From: Amycolatopsis aidingensis
GTDB lineage: Bacteria; Actinomycetota; Actinomycetes; Mycobacteriales; Pseudonocardiaceae
Reading direction: 5' to 3'
NCBI RefSeq assembly: GCF_018885265.1
Contig: NZ_CP076538.1
Span: 930,001 to 994,000, forward strand
DNA length: 64,000 nucleotides
Shown: in pieces, positions 43,067 through 51,727 of the stretch
How positions within the stretch are numbered: position 1 is the first letter of the stretch
How the letters are laid out: every line of letters starts with the position of its first letter
Notes under the pieces: model-generated
Told to the model about the DNA's origin: nothing
Seen by the model: only the letters and a program-made list of their open reading frames with translations
Databases searched by the model: none
Translations under genes and position numbers: made by a program

Positions 43067-44566
43067 TTAGGTTGCCGTTATGGCTGGTTTGTCCCAGGGT
43101 GTCGAGATTTGGTTTCCTCGGTAGCGATAACGTTGGATGGTCATCGTTGTGGGTCTCCATAGTTCGACACCGTTATATTCCGGCCACCACCGGTTGTAGT
43201 AACGGTTTATGATGTCCCGTTTACTGGTACGGGGGTGTTTGTTCTTCAGCCATTCCCAGACCCGCCACCACAGGTAGTCTTGCAGGTGGTGGTAGGCCTT
43301 GCTGGAAGAGCCGTGCCGGAAGTACTGGGCCCATCCGCGGGTCATCGTTCCGAGTTGCCGGAACAGTTGGTCCGCGTCCTGATGGGTGATCCGTTTGGTA
43401 ACTGTCTTGATCTTCCGCTTGATCGAAGTCATCGACTTCTTCGAGGGGAGGGTGTAGATCAGTCGCCGATCGCTTCCATATTGGCGATACCGCTGGATGC
43501 GGAACCCGAGGAAGTCGAACCCCTCGTCGATGTGGGCGATTCCGGTTTTCTCGGGTGCGAGCCGTAGCCCGATCCCGGCCAGGATCGCCTCGATCTCGCC
43601 CCACAAGGATTCCGTGTGTTCCCGGGTTCCGTTGACCATGACGACGAAGTCGTCGGCGTATCGGGTCAGGCGGAACGTCGCACCGCCGCGTTCACGGTGC
43701 CGTTGCCGGTTGGTGGCGTTCTTGTGGTTCTCCCACAACTGGTGGAAATAGTCGTCCAGCTCGGAGAGGGCGATGTTGGCCAGCAGAGGCGACAGGATGC
43801 CGCCCTGCGGGGTTCCGGTATGGGTGTCCCGGTCAGGACCATCCTCGCTGAGGATTCCGGCGTGCAGGAACGCCTTGATGAGTTCCAGAATCCGCTTGTC
43901 CTTGACGCGTCGCCGCACCAAACCCATCAGGGCGGTGTGGTCGATCTCGTCGAAGCAGGCGGTGATGTCGCCCTCGAAGACCCATTCGTAGCCCTCACGG
44001 GCATGTTTGCGGATTTCTTCGATGGCGTCCTGGGCCCGGCGCCTGGGCCGGAAACCATAGCTGGAGGACTGGAACCCGGCCTCGAAGATCGGTTCCAGGA
44101 CCAGCTTCAGCGAGGCTTGAACGACCCGATCGGTCACGGTCGGTATCCCCAGCCGACGGGTCTTCCCACCGGCTTTGGGGATGTGTCGTTCCCGGACCGG
44201 GAGCGGACGGAACGTCCGCGCTTTCAGATCGGCGCGGATTTCCTCCAACAACCCGACCACACCCAGCGCCGAGTCGGTGATCGACCGCACCGTTCGGCGA
44301 TCGACGCCCGCGCTGCGTGCTCCGGTGTTCCCTGACACCCGCTCCCACGCCACGGCGAGGAACGCGGGGTCGGCCACGAGGTTGTAGAGATCATCAAACC
44401 GGCGACCGGGATCGGCCGCCGCCCAACGGTGCAGTTTCGTCTGCATTCCCAGTACCCGCTGCCCTGCCGTGAACGGCACCAGCAGCAGATCACCGATGTT
44501 CACCGGTGAGGCCTCTTCTGGCATTACCCCAACTTCCCTGCTCGATTCGCTGTCGCCCTTCCCCAT
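43067..44566 (-). CDS. ltrA: Group II intron reverse transcriptase/maturase
   Basis: A 499-residue intron-encoded protein. RT blocks: RPLPVRERHIPKAGGKTRRL, PIFEAGFQSSSYGFRPRRRA, EGDITACFDEIDH, GTPQGGILSPLLANI, the catalytic RYADDFVV and FDFLGFRIQ. A maturase (domain X/GIIM) region follows with GWAQYFRHGSSSKAYHHLQD and RRYNRWWPEYNG-like INRYYNRWWPEYNGVELWRP. The C-terminus ends shortly after, so no HNH endonuclease domain is present. It should splice the intron and drive mobility, probably using nicks or replication forks for priming. The frame is intact, so the element may be active. Confidence 0.93.
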   Translation of the reverse strand: MGKGDSESSREVGVMPEEASPVNIGDLLLVPFTAGQRVLGMQTKLHRWAAADPGRRFDDLYNLVADPAFLAVAWERVSGNTGARSAGVDRRTVRSITDSALGVVGLLEEIRADLKARTFRPLPVRERHIPKAGGKTRRLGIPTVTDRVVQASLKLVLEPIFEAGFQSSSYGFRPRRRAQDAIEEIRKHAREGYEWVFEGDITACFDEIDHTALMGLVRRRVKDKRILELIKAFLHAGILSEDGPDRDTHTGTPQGGILSPLLANIALSELDDYFHQLWENHKNATNRQRHRERGGATFRLTRYADDFVVMVNGTREHTESLWGEIEAILAGIGLRLAPEKTGIAHIDEGFDFLGFRIQRYRQYGSDRRLIYTLPSKKSMTSIKRKIKTVTKRITHQDADQLFRQLGTMTRGWAQYFRHGSSSKAYHHLQDYLWWRVWEWLKNKHPRTSKRDIINRYYNRWWPEYNGVELWRPTTMTIQRYRYRGNQISTPWDKPAITAT

Positions 44567-45113
44567 GCGGACGGTTTTCCCGCCCTCGGAGTACTACGGC
44601 GACTCCGCCCCACCACAGAGCCCCTCGGCGGGCAATGCACCTATCCACATCTGGGACACCGGATTGCGCCCAGGCATGGAAAGCTCGCGGTGGTTCCCAT
44701 GTTCACGTGTTCCCGATCGACGAGTGAGGCACTCAGCTTTACCCCGGCAGCCCCTGTGAATACGCCACAGACTTTCTCCACAGACTACCCAGGAATACAA
44801 TCCCAGGCGGGCGCTACACCCTTCACTTGGTTCACGCGCACTGCGATACCGACTCAGATCCGCCAGGTTTCGAGTCGGCTCCACATAACGAGGCCTCAGA
44901 CACTGATTCCTATTCGTATACCTTCTCGTCTCGCTCACCGAGCCCGCACCATCTGGCAGTGCTGGCACGACTCGACTTTGTCAGGGCCGCTTGCCACCTC
45001 AATCCACCCATTCCCGTGAATCAGGCTGCCCTCAGCTTCACCGAACCACTGTGACGGTCCAGCGCCGGAGGTCTCTCACCTCCGATCGGACAAACACGCG
45101 CCTCATGGCGCAC

Positions 45114-46169
45114 GAACACCACATGATGCGCGTCGCATTGTTTGGGTTTTCTGCGGCAGCCGGGGAAGGTGCATCCGCGGTCCCGCAGGATCAGCGCCCT
45201 GCGGATGGCCAGGGGTACGGTGCGGGTGCGTTGTCCGATGTCGAGGATCTCGCCTCGCCCGCCCAGGACGGCGGGCACGACATACGCGTCGCAGGCCATC
45301 CGCCGGATCTGGGCGGCGGAGTAGGACTCCTGCCCGTGCAGCAGCCCGTACCCCGTGCCGTGCTTCAAATCCTCCAGGGTCACCGTGACCATGACGGTGA
45401 AGGGTTCGCCCGCCTCGGTGGGCCCTTCCTCCGGACACCCCGCTGCCACCCGCAGCACATCGGCAAACGCGTCCCCCTGGCGCTGGAACTTGCTGCGCCG
45501 GTCCGGTTCGTCTGTGGTGCTGGCGGGTTTCGCCCGAGGTTCGATCAGCCCGGTCAGTACCGCGGCGGTTTCGGCGTCCAGCTCGAAGCTGCCCCGTAAC
45601 CGCCCACCCCGGGTTTCGCGCCAGTCCAGGTAGCGTTCCGGGCGGGCCAGCTCCTCCTCGGTGGGTGGATTCCCGTCCTGGTCCAGGCGGGCCAGAATCT
45701 CTTTACCCAGCGCGGACACGGTGTGGGGTTCGTACTCCCGCGCCGCCTTGGTCAACAGGGCCTCGGCATGCTCCCGGTCCGGCAGGCTGACCGGCTGCGG
45801 GAACCGCGCCACCGTCGCCCGGATGGTCTCGATGTGCTCCGGCCCGATCACCCCCTCGGCCGCGGCGGCGCCCACTTCGGGCAGGTCCGGCTCCAGGGGT
45901 ATCCCACCCGGGCCGTAGCGCCGCACCACCGCCCGGGCGTGCGCCACGCGCTGCCGCGCGTCGTAGGCGTTGACCCGCAGGATCTCCCGCGTCAACGTCG
46001 GCAGATCCCGGTAGCCCTTGCTGCTGGCGGTGCCACGTCCGTCCAGTTCGGCCAGGACCGCCAGCTCCCGGGCATAGAGAGCCCGCCGCTGCTGTTCGAG
46101 TTCGCCCAGCGCGGCCAGGAGTTCCTCCTCGCTCATGCGGGAGGTGTCGGTGCCGAAGGTCCTGGTCAC
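45114..46169 (-). CDS. 5' exon of DUF222/HNH endonuclease gene, interrupted by group II intron
   Basis: Encodes 352 residues: a DUF222 domain (SEEELLAALGELEQQRRALY, AYDARQRVAHARAVVRRYGP, LRGSFELDAETAAVLTGLIE) and the beginning of an HNH nuclease domain (RALILRDRGCTFPGCRRKPK, then CDAHHVVF). The intron interrupts exactly after the TTC codon of HHVVF. Without splicing the frame runs to 45021 and adds a meaningless tail. After splicing it joins 42960 and reads HHVVF-SHWANGGPT. DUF222/HNH proteins are a large actinobacterial family of uncertain role, often in many copies per genome. The start is ATG 46169; ATG 46136 (MSEEELL) is also plausible. Confidence 0.85.
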
Positions 46170-46305
46170 AACCCCAGACTACCGCGACATCGATCATGTG
46201 TTCGATACACGATCGGGTGAACCGTGGGCACGCAACGCGCCCGCTCAGCCGGTCGTTACCCTCCGGTGGCGAGGCCCTTGCTCACCACGTCAGACGGGAT
46301 GGTCG

Positions 46306-47148
46306 ATGAAGCACCTGCACACCGGCAAGGTACGGGACCTGTACGAGCTGGACGGGGACATCCTGCTGGTGGCCTCGGACCGGGTCTCGGTCTACGACGT
46401 GGTGCTGCCCACCCCGATCCCGGACAAGGGCGCGCTGCTCACCCAGCTGTCGGTGTGGTGGTTCGACCAGCTCGCCGGGGTGGTGCCCAACCACCTGCTG
46501 TCCGCCACCGACGTCCCGCCGGAGTTCGCCGGCCGGGCGATCCGCTGCCGCCCGCTGACCATGATCGGCGTGGAGTGCATCGCCCGCGGCTACCTCACCG
46601 GCCTCGGCCTGCGTGAATACCAGAAGCACGGCACGGTTTCCGGGGTCGAGCTGCCTGCGGGCCTCGAGGAGGGCAGCAAGCTGCCGGAGCCGATCTTCAC
46701 GCCCACCACGAAGGCCTCCATCGGCGGGCACGACGAGCCGATGACCTTCGCCGAGGTGGTGGACCAGGAGGGCAGGGAGACCGCGGAACGGCTGCGTGAG
46801 CTGACCCTGCGGATCTACACCCAGGGCGCCGAGCGGGCCGCGGCACGCGGGATCCTGGTCGCGGATACGAAGGTCGAGTTCGGCCGGGACGACCAGGGCG
46901 TGCTGACCCTCGGGGACGAGGTGCTGACCTCGGACTCCTCCCGGTTCTGGCCTGCCGACGAGTGGCGGCCTGGCAAGACCCAGCAGTCCTTCGACAAACA
47001 GTTCGTGCGGGACTGGGCACTCACCACGGGCTGGGACAAGACCCCGCCGGGGCCGGAGTTGCCGGAGGAGGTCGTGACCGCGACCCGGGAGCGCTATGTC
47101 GAGGTGTACGAGCGGATCACCGGCCGGGTCTGGTCGTCCAGTTCCTGA
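46306..47148 (+). CDS. purC: Phosphoribosylaminoimidazole-succinocarboxamide synthase (SAICAR synthase)
   Basis: A 280-residue enzyme of purine synthesis joining aspartate to CAIR with ATP. It has HTGKVRDLYELDGDILLVAS, DRVSVYDVVLPTPIPDKGAL, CIARGYLTGLGLREY, FTPTTKASIGGHDEPM, LVADTKVEFG and DEVLTSDSSRFWP. The ATG at 46306 starts at the usual N-terminal strand; the upstream open frame is in the HNH promoter region. It is divergent from the HNH gene. No other pur genes are in the window. Confidence 0.95.
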   Translation: MKHLHTGKVRDLYELDGDILLVASDRVSVYDVVLPTPIPDKGALLTQLSVWWFDQLAGVVPNHLLSATDVPPEFAGRAIRCRPLTMIGVECIARGYLTGLGLREYQKHGTVSGVELPAGLEEGSKLPEPIFTPTTKASIGGHDEPMTFAEVVDQEGRETAERLRELTLRIYTQGAERAAARGILVADTKVEFGRDDQGVLTLGDEVLTSDSSRFWPADEWRPGKTQQSFDKQFVRDWALTTGWDKTPPGPELPEEVVTATRERYVEVYERITGRVWSSSS

Positions 47149-47167
47149 GTAGCCACCGCGAGGATCT

Positions 47168-47190
47168 CCCGGAATGTCCCCGTTTCCGGG
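47168..47190 (+). terminator. Hairpin after purC
   Basis: CCCGGAA (47168-47174) pairs with TTCCGGG (47184-47190) around a 9-base loop, 19 bases after purC and 13 bases before the next gene. It may act as a terminator or attenuator. Confidence 0.4.
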
Positions 47191-47202
47191 TACCGTCTCG
47201 CC

Positions 47203-48003
47203 GTGGTCCCCTCCGCAGAGCGTCCGCCAGAGCATGTCGGCGCGGCGTTCGGCGTGAGCCTGTCCGGGGCGCGGCCGCTGCCGGGCGGCAGGGGCTGGCT
47301 GTGCGGCCAGGTGGTGCTCAGCCCGGTCACCGACCGGGCCAGGGCGGTCTGGCTGGCGGGCACCCTCGCGGCCGTCGGCGCCGCCCCCGACCTGCGGGTG
47401 GCCCGCCCGGTGCGGGCCACCGACGGGCGCTGGCTGATCGCGGGCTGGCGGGCCAGCCAGTACGTCTCGGGCGCACCGGCGCACCGCCCTGACGACACCG
47501 TGCTCGCCGCGGTCCGGTTACACCAGGCCACCGTGGGCCTGCCGAGGCCGGACTTCCTTTCCCGCCACACCGACAGCTCCGCCGAGGCGGAGCGGGCGGC
47601 ATGGGGTGAGCGCGAGCTGGAGCTGGACGAGCACAAGGGCGGGCGCTGGTTCGAGGTGCTGGCAGGGGCTCGCAAACCGGTGCCGGAGCCGGACCAGCTG
47701 GTGCATCGGGAGCTGTTCGGCACGGTCCTTTTCGACGGGGACGCGCCACCGGGCATCGTGGACTTCACCCCCTGCTACCGCCCGGCCGACTGGGGCGCCG
47801 CGGTGGCCGCGATCGACGCGCTCGCCTGGGGTGGTGCCGATCCCGGGCTGCTGCGACGTTGGACACACCTGCCGCACTGGCCGCAGTTGCTGTTGCGGGC
47901 GGTGCTGTTCCGGCTGGCGCACAACGCACTGGACCCGCGCTCCACCAGGGAGTCCCTTGACGGCCTGCTGGGCGCCGTCCGGCAGGTCAGCGACCTGGTG
48001 TAG
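47203..48003 (+). CDS. TIGR02569-like actinobacterial protein (phosphotransferase-like fold)
   Basis: A 266-residue soluble protein. Segments PEHVGAAFGVSLSGARPLPG, GRWLIAGWRASQYVSGAP, QLVHRELFGTVLFDGDAPPG and IVDFTPCYRPADWG match the pattern I associate with TIGR02569. The H-R-E-L...G..L and IVDFTP blocks resemble the catalytic loop and metal site of aminoglycoside phosphotransferase-like kinases, but key residues are altered (HGDL reads HREL). The substrate is unknown. The start is GTG 47203. Confidence 0.7.
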   Translation: MVPSAERPPEHVGAAFGVSLSGARPLPGGRGWLCGQVVLSPVTDRARAVWLAGTLAAVGAAPDLRVARPVRATDGRWLIAGWRASQYVSGAPAHRPDDTVLAAVRLHQATVGLPRPDFLSRHTDSSAEAERAAWGERELELDEHKGGRWFEVLAGARKPVPEPDQLVHRELFGTVLFDGDAPPGIVDFTPCYRPADWGAAVAAIDALAWGGADPGLLRRWTHLPHWPQLLLRAVLFRLAHNALDPRSTRESLDGLLGAVRQVSDLV

Positions 48004-48040
48004 CGGCCTCACCGGTAACCCTTCCCGTTGCCAGTGCAAT

Positions 48041-48056
48041 GTCGCATGCCTGAAAC
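48041..48056 (+). promoter_or_regulatory. GlnR-like box upstream of the nitrate assimilation operon
   Basis: GTCGC-ATGCCT-GAAAC matches the GlnR half-box pattern GTnAC-N6-GAAAC at 9 of 10 positions (n included) and lies about 70 bases before the nasA start. GlnR is the known activator of nitrate assimilation genes in Streptomyces and Amycolatopsis. The second half-box expected downstream is poor. Confidence 0.5.
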
Positions 48057-48126
48057 ATTCGGGCATTTCCGGGTAACACGGGCTACCTAACGTCGGGTAC
48101 CGCCGCCGATGAGCTGGAGGTATCCC

Positions 48127-50238
48127 GTGACGTTGACGGCACCGCGGATGCGGCAGGTCACGACCGAGAACCAGAACACCAAGGACACGCACTGCCCGTA
48201 CTGCGCGCTGCAGTGCGGGATGACACTTTCCGGCACCGAGCGGGTCGAGGTGAGCCCGCGCCGGTTCCCGGTGAACGAGGGCGGGCTGTGCCAGAAGGGC
48301 TGGACCTCGGCCGCCCTGCTGGACTCCCCGGCCAGGCTCACCACCCCGCTGGTCCGGGTGGACGGGCAGCTGTGCCCGGCGAGCTGGGACACCGCGCTGG
48401 ACCTGATCGCCACCCGGCTTGCCGGGACCAGGGCCCGGCACGGCGCGGACGGGGTCGCGGTCTTCGGCGGTGGCGGGCTCACCAACGAGAAGGCATACCT
48501 GCTCGGCAAGTTCGCCAGGGTGGCGCTGGGCACCTCCCAGGTGGATTACAACGGCCGGTTCTGCATGTCCTCGGCCGCGGCCGCGGGTATCCGCGCGTTC
48601 GGCCTTGACCGCGGGCTGCCGTTTCCGGTCACCGACCTGGCCGGGGCCGACGCGGTGCTGCTGGCCGGGGCCAACCCCGCGGAGACCATGCCGCCGTTCA
48701 CCCAGCACCTGCGTAGCGCCATCCAGGCCGGCGGGCTGATCGTGGTGGACCCGCGCCGTACCCCCACCGCGGAACAGGCGAGTATGCATCTCGCCCCGGC
48801 CCCTGGCACCGACCTCGCGCTGGCGCTGGGGATCCTGCACGCCGTGGTCGCCGAAGGCCATCTCAACAAATCCTATGTAGACAAAAGGACCTCCGGATTC
48901 GCCGAGCTGTGGCGGATCGTCGCGTGCTGGTGGCCGGAACGGGTGGAACGGGTGACCGGGGTGTCCGCGGCAGACCAGCGCAGGGTGGCGGCACGGCTGG
49001 CGTCCGCCCGCAACGCCTATGTGCTCACCGCGCGCGGTACCGAGCAGCACGCGGACGGCGCGAACATGGTCAGCGGCTGGATCAACCTGGCACTGGCGCT
49101 CGGCCTTCCAGGGATACCGGGCTCGGGCTACGGCTGCCTCACCGGGCAGGGAAACGGCCAGGGCGGCAGGGAGCACGGGCAGAAGGCCGACCAGCTGCCC
49201 GGCTACCGCAAGCTGGACGACCCGGCGGCGCGGGAGCATGTGGCGGCGGTGTGGGGCGTGCCAGCGGACTCGCTGCCCGGCCCCGGGCGTTCGGCGTACG
49301 AGCTGCTGGACGCGCTGGGCACCGAAACCGGGCCGAAGGCGATGCTTGTGTTCGGCAGCAATATCGCGGTATCCGCGCCCAGCTCGGGAAACATCACCGA
49401 GAAACTGTCCGCATTGGACTTCCTGGTGGTCGCGGACCTGGTGCTATCGGAAACCGCGGCGCTGGCCGATGTGGTGCTCCCGGTGACCCAGTGGGCCGAG
49501 GAGGACGGCACCATGACCAACCTGGAGGGCAGGGTGCTGTTGCGCCGCAAGGCGATCGACCCGCCCGGTGAGGTGCGCACCGATCTGGCGGTGCTGGCCG
49601 GGCTGGCCACCCGGCTCGGCCAGCCGGCGCACGCCTTCCCCGCGGACGCGGAGTCGGTGTTCACCGAGCTGCGGGCGGCCTCGGCAGGTGGGATCGCGGA
49701 CTACTCCGGCGTCAGCTACGAGCGGCTGCGCGCGGGCGAGGCGCTCTACTGGCCGGTTCCCGGTGCGGACCACCCCGGCACCCCGCGGATGTTCCTGGAC
49801 GGCTTCGCGCATCCGGACGGGCGTGCCCGGTTCGTCCCGGTGGAGCACACCGGGCCCGCCGAACCACCGGACCCGGAGTTCCCGTTGCAGGCCACCACCG
49901 GGCGGGTGTTGCAGCACTACCAGTCCGGGGCGCAGACCCGGCTGGTCGCCGAGCTCAACCAGGTGGTGCCGGAGGCCTATGTGGAACTGCATCCGGACAC
50001 CGCCGCGCGGGCCGGACTCGCCGATGGTGATCTCGCCGAGATCACCTCGCGCAGGGGCAGCGCCACCGCGCGGGTCCGCTGCGTGCCATCGATCCGCCCG
50101 GACCTGGTCTTCCTGCCCTTCCACTTCCCCGGCGAGCAGCGCGCGAACCTGCTCACCAACCCCGCACTCGACCCGACCAGCCGGATGCCCGAGTTCAAGG
50201 TCTGCGCCGTGCGGATCTCCGCGAAGGAGGATGGCTGA
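48127..50238 (+). CDS. nasA: Assimilatory nitrate reductase catalytic subunit
   Basis: A 703-residue molybdopterin oxidoreductase reducing nitrate to nitrite in the cytoplasm. The N-terminal 4Fe-4S motif is HCPYCALQCGM with the fourth Cys in GGLCQKGW. Mo-bis-MGD domains include YNGRFCMSSAAAAGIRAFG, GYGCLTGQGNGQGGREHGQK and the C-terminal dinucleotide-binding domain (TTGRVLQHYQSGAQTR, VFLPFHFPGEQRANLLTN). The GTG at 48127 is chosen because GGAGG lies 7 bases upstream; ATG 48109 is less well placed. It needs molybdopterin cofactor, for which moeZ lies upstream. First gene of a seven-gene operon. Confidence 0.93.
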   Translation: MTLTAPRMRQVTTENQNTKDTHCPYCALQCGMTLSGTERVEVSPRRFPVNEGGLCQKGWTSAALLDSPARLTTPLVRVDGQLCPASWDTALDLIATRLAGTRARHGADGVAVFGGGGLTNEKAYLLGKFARVALGTSQVDYNGRFCMSSAAAAGIRAFGLDRGLPFPVTDLAGADAVLLAGANPAETMPPFTQHLRSAIQAGGLIVVDPRRTPTAEQASMHLAPAPGTDLALALGILHAVVAEGHLNKSYVDKRTSGFAELWRIVACWWPERVERVTGVSAADQRRVAARLASARNAYVLTARGTEQHADGANMVSGWINLALALGLPGIPGSGYGCLTGQGNGQGGREHGQKADQLPGYRKLDDPAAREHVAAVWGVPADSLPGPGRSAYELLDALGTETGPKAMLVFGSNIAVSAPSSGNITEKLSALDFLVVADLVLSETAALADVVLPVTQWAEEDGTMTNLEGRVLLRRKAIDPPGEVRTDLAVLAGLATRLGQPAHAFPADAESVFTELRAASAGGIADYSGVSYERLRAGEALYWPVPGADHPGTPRMFLDGFAHPDGRARFVPVEHTGPAEPPDPEFPLQATTGRVLQHYQSGAQTRLVAELNQVVPEAYVELHPDTAARAGLADGDLAEITSRRGSATARVRCVPSIRPDLVFLPFHFPGEQRANLLTNPALDPTSRMPEFKVCAVRISAKEDG

Positions 50239-51683
50239 TGAGCCCGCGCAGGATGGTCGTGCTCGGCTACGGCATGGCCGGGGCGCGGCTGGCCGAGGAG
50301 ATCCGGCGCCGCGACCCCGAAGGCGAGCGGGTGGCGCTCACCGTGGTCGGCGCGGAGCAGCGGCACGCCTACAACCGGGTGCTGCTCTCGGCCGTGGTTG
50401 CCGGGACCATGAGCCAGGACACCGTGCGGCTGCACGATGCCGACTGGGCCGACCGCAACCGGGTGGACCTGCGGCTCGGGGTGTCCGCGGGGTACATCGA
50501 TCGCACGCGGCGCAGGGTCGGCCTTTCTGATGGGTCCGAAGTGGACTACGACGCTCTGGTGCTGGCCACCGGGGCGGCGCCCTGGCTGCCCCCGGTGGAG
50601 GGGCTGTGCGCGGAGGACGGCGCGCTCGCGCCCGGCGCGGTGGCCTTCCGCACGCTCGAGGACTGCGAACGCATCCTGGACGCGGCCGCGGTGGGCGCAC
50701 CGGTGGCGGTGCTCGGCGGCGGGCTGCTCGGGCTGGAGGCCGCCCGCGGGCTCGCCGGCCGCGGAAACCTGGTGACCGTGGTGCATCCGGTCGGGCACCT
50801 GATGGAGCGGCAGCTGGACCCGGAGGCAGGCAGGGTGCTCGCCGGCACGCTGGGCGCGGCGGGTATCGACTTCCGGCTCGGCGTCACCGCCGCCCGCTAC
50901 CTGCCCGGCGACGGGCTGAAGCTGGCCGACGGCTCGCACGTGCAGGCCGATCTGGTGGTGGTCTCCGCCGGGGTGCGGCCGGAGACCGGGCTGGCACAGC
51001 AGGCCGGGCTGGCGGTGGACGGCGGGGTGCTGGTGGACGACGCCTTGCGCACCAGCGACGGCAGGATCCACGCGATCGGCGACTGTGCCCGGCATCCGGG
51101 CACGATGTCGGGCCTGGTGCAGCCCGCCTGGGAGCAGGCTGCGGTGCTTGCCGACCTGCTCACCGGCGCGGACTCCGCCGCAAGGTACCGCGGCACGGCC
51201 GTCCTCACCCGGCTGAAGGCGCGGGGCGTCGACCTGGCCTCGTTCGGCGAGACGCAGACCGAGGTCACCGACCCCGAGGCCGAGGTGCTGTGCCTCACCG
51301 ATCCCTCCCGCGGCCGGTACGCCAAGCTCGTGGTGCGCCATGGCAGGGCGACCGGCGGCATCCTGCTCGGGGTGCCCGATGCCGCGGCCAGCGTGGTGCA
51401 GCTCTACGAACGCGGGGTCCCGCTGCCGGAGGACCGGCTCGCGGTGCTGCTCGGCAGGGCACTGCCCGCCGCGGCGACCCCGGCGACCAGCCCGGCCGAC
51501 CTGCCGGCCTCCGCCGTTGTCTGCCGGTGCAACTCGGTGAGCAAGGGAAAGCTGGTCGAGGCCTGGCGTGGCGGCGCAACCTCGGTCGCCGAACTGGTGG
51601 AAACCACCAGGGCGAGCACCGGCTGCGGCAGCTGCCGGGACGCGGTCTGCGGCATCGCCGACTGGCTGGCGGCCAGCTCCTGA
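50238..51683 (+). CDS. nasC: Nitrate reductase electron-transfer flavoprotein
   Basis: A 481-residue FAD/NAD(P)-dependent oxidoreductase resembling the N-terminal half of NirB. FAD motif VVLGYGMAGARLAEE, NAD motif VAVLGGGLLGLEAA, and the second FAD motif DGRIHAIGDCARHPG. A C-terminal BFD-like [2Fe-2S] domain has CRCNSVSKG and TGCGSCRDAVCG. It should carry electrons from NAD(P)H to NasA. Its ATG overlaps the nasA stop by one base (TGATG). Position matches nasC in the Amycolatopsis mediterranei order. Confidence 0.88.
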   Translation: MSPRRMVVLGYGMAGARLAEEIRRRDPEGERVALTVVGAEQRHAYNRVLLSAVVAGTMSQDTVRLHDADWADRNRVDLRLGVSAGYIDRTRRRVGLSDGSEVDYDALVLATGAAPWLPPVEGLCAEDGALAPGAVAFRTLEDCERILDAAAVGAPVAVLGGGLLGLEAARGLAGRGNLVTVVHPVGHLMERQLDPEAGRVLAGTLGAAGIDFRLGVTAARYLPGDGLKLADGSHVQADLVVVSAGVRPETGLAQQAGLAVDGGVLVDDALRTSDGRIHAIGDCARHPGTMSGLVQPAWEQAAVLADLLTGADSAARYRGTAVLTRLKARGVDLASFGETQTEVTDPEAEVLCLTDPSRGRYAKLVVRHGRATGGILLGVPDAAASVVQLYERGVPLPEDRLAVLLGRALPAAATPATSPADLPASAVVCRCNSVSKGKLVEAWRGGATSVAELVETTRASTGCGSCRDAVCGIADWLAASS

Positions 51684-51727
51684 CTTTCTCCCTGTTTCCC
51701 GGCTTATGAGTGCGAAGGAGATGCCCC

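Larger units (their letters stand above)
42961..45113 (-). mobile_element. Group II intron inserted in a DUF222/HNH gene
   Basis: A 2153-bp retroelement on the minus strand. The 5' end reads GTGCGCC (GTGYG consensus) at 45113, and the 3' end reads ...CCATGCCGAC, ending in AC at 42961. A 34-nt domain V with a GAAA loop is at 43019-43052. Domain VI after it has a long stem, CGGCATGGGG pairing with CCCCATGCCG. Domain IV carries the reverse transcriptase gene, and the ~550 bases at 44567-45113 should form domains I-III. Exon sequences on either side join in frame without gain or loss of a base. Confidence 0.88.

Noticed and set aside
45021..45113. Continuation of the HNH frame into the intron
   Set aside because: The added residues (VRHEARVCPIGGE...) do not fit the HNH family, and the GTGCG intron end explains the break.
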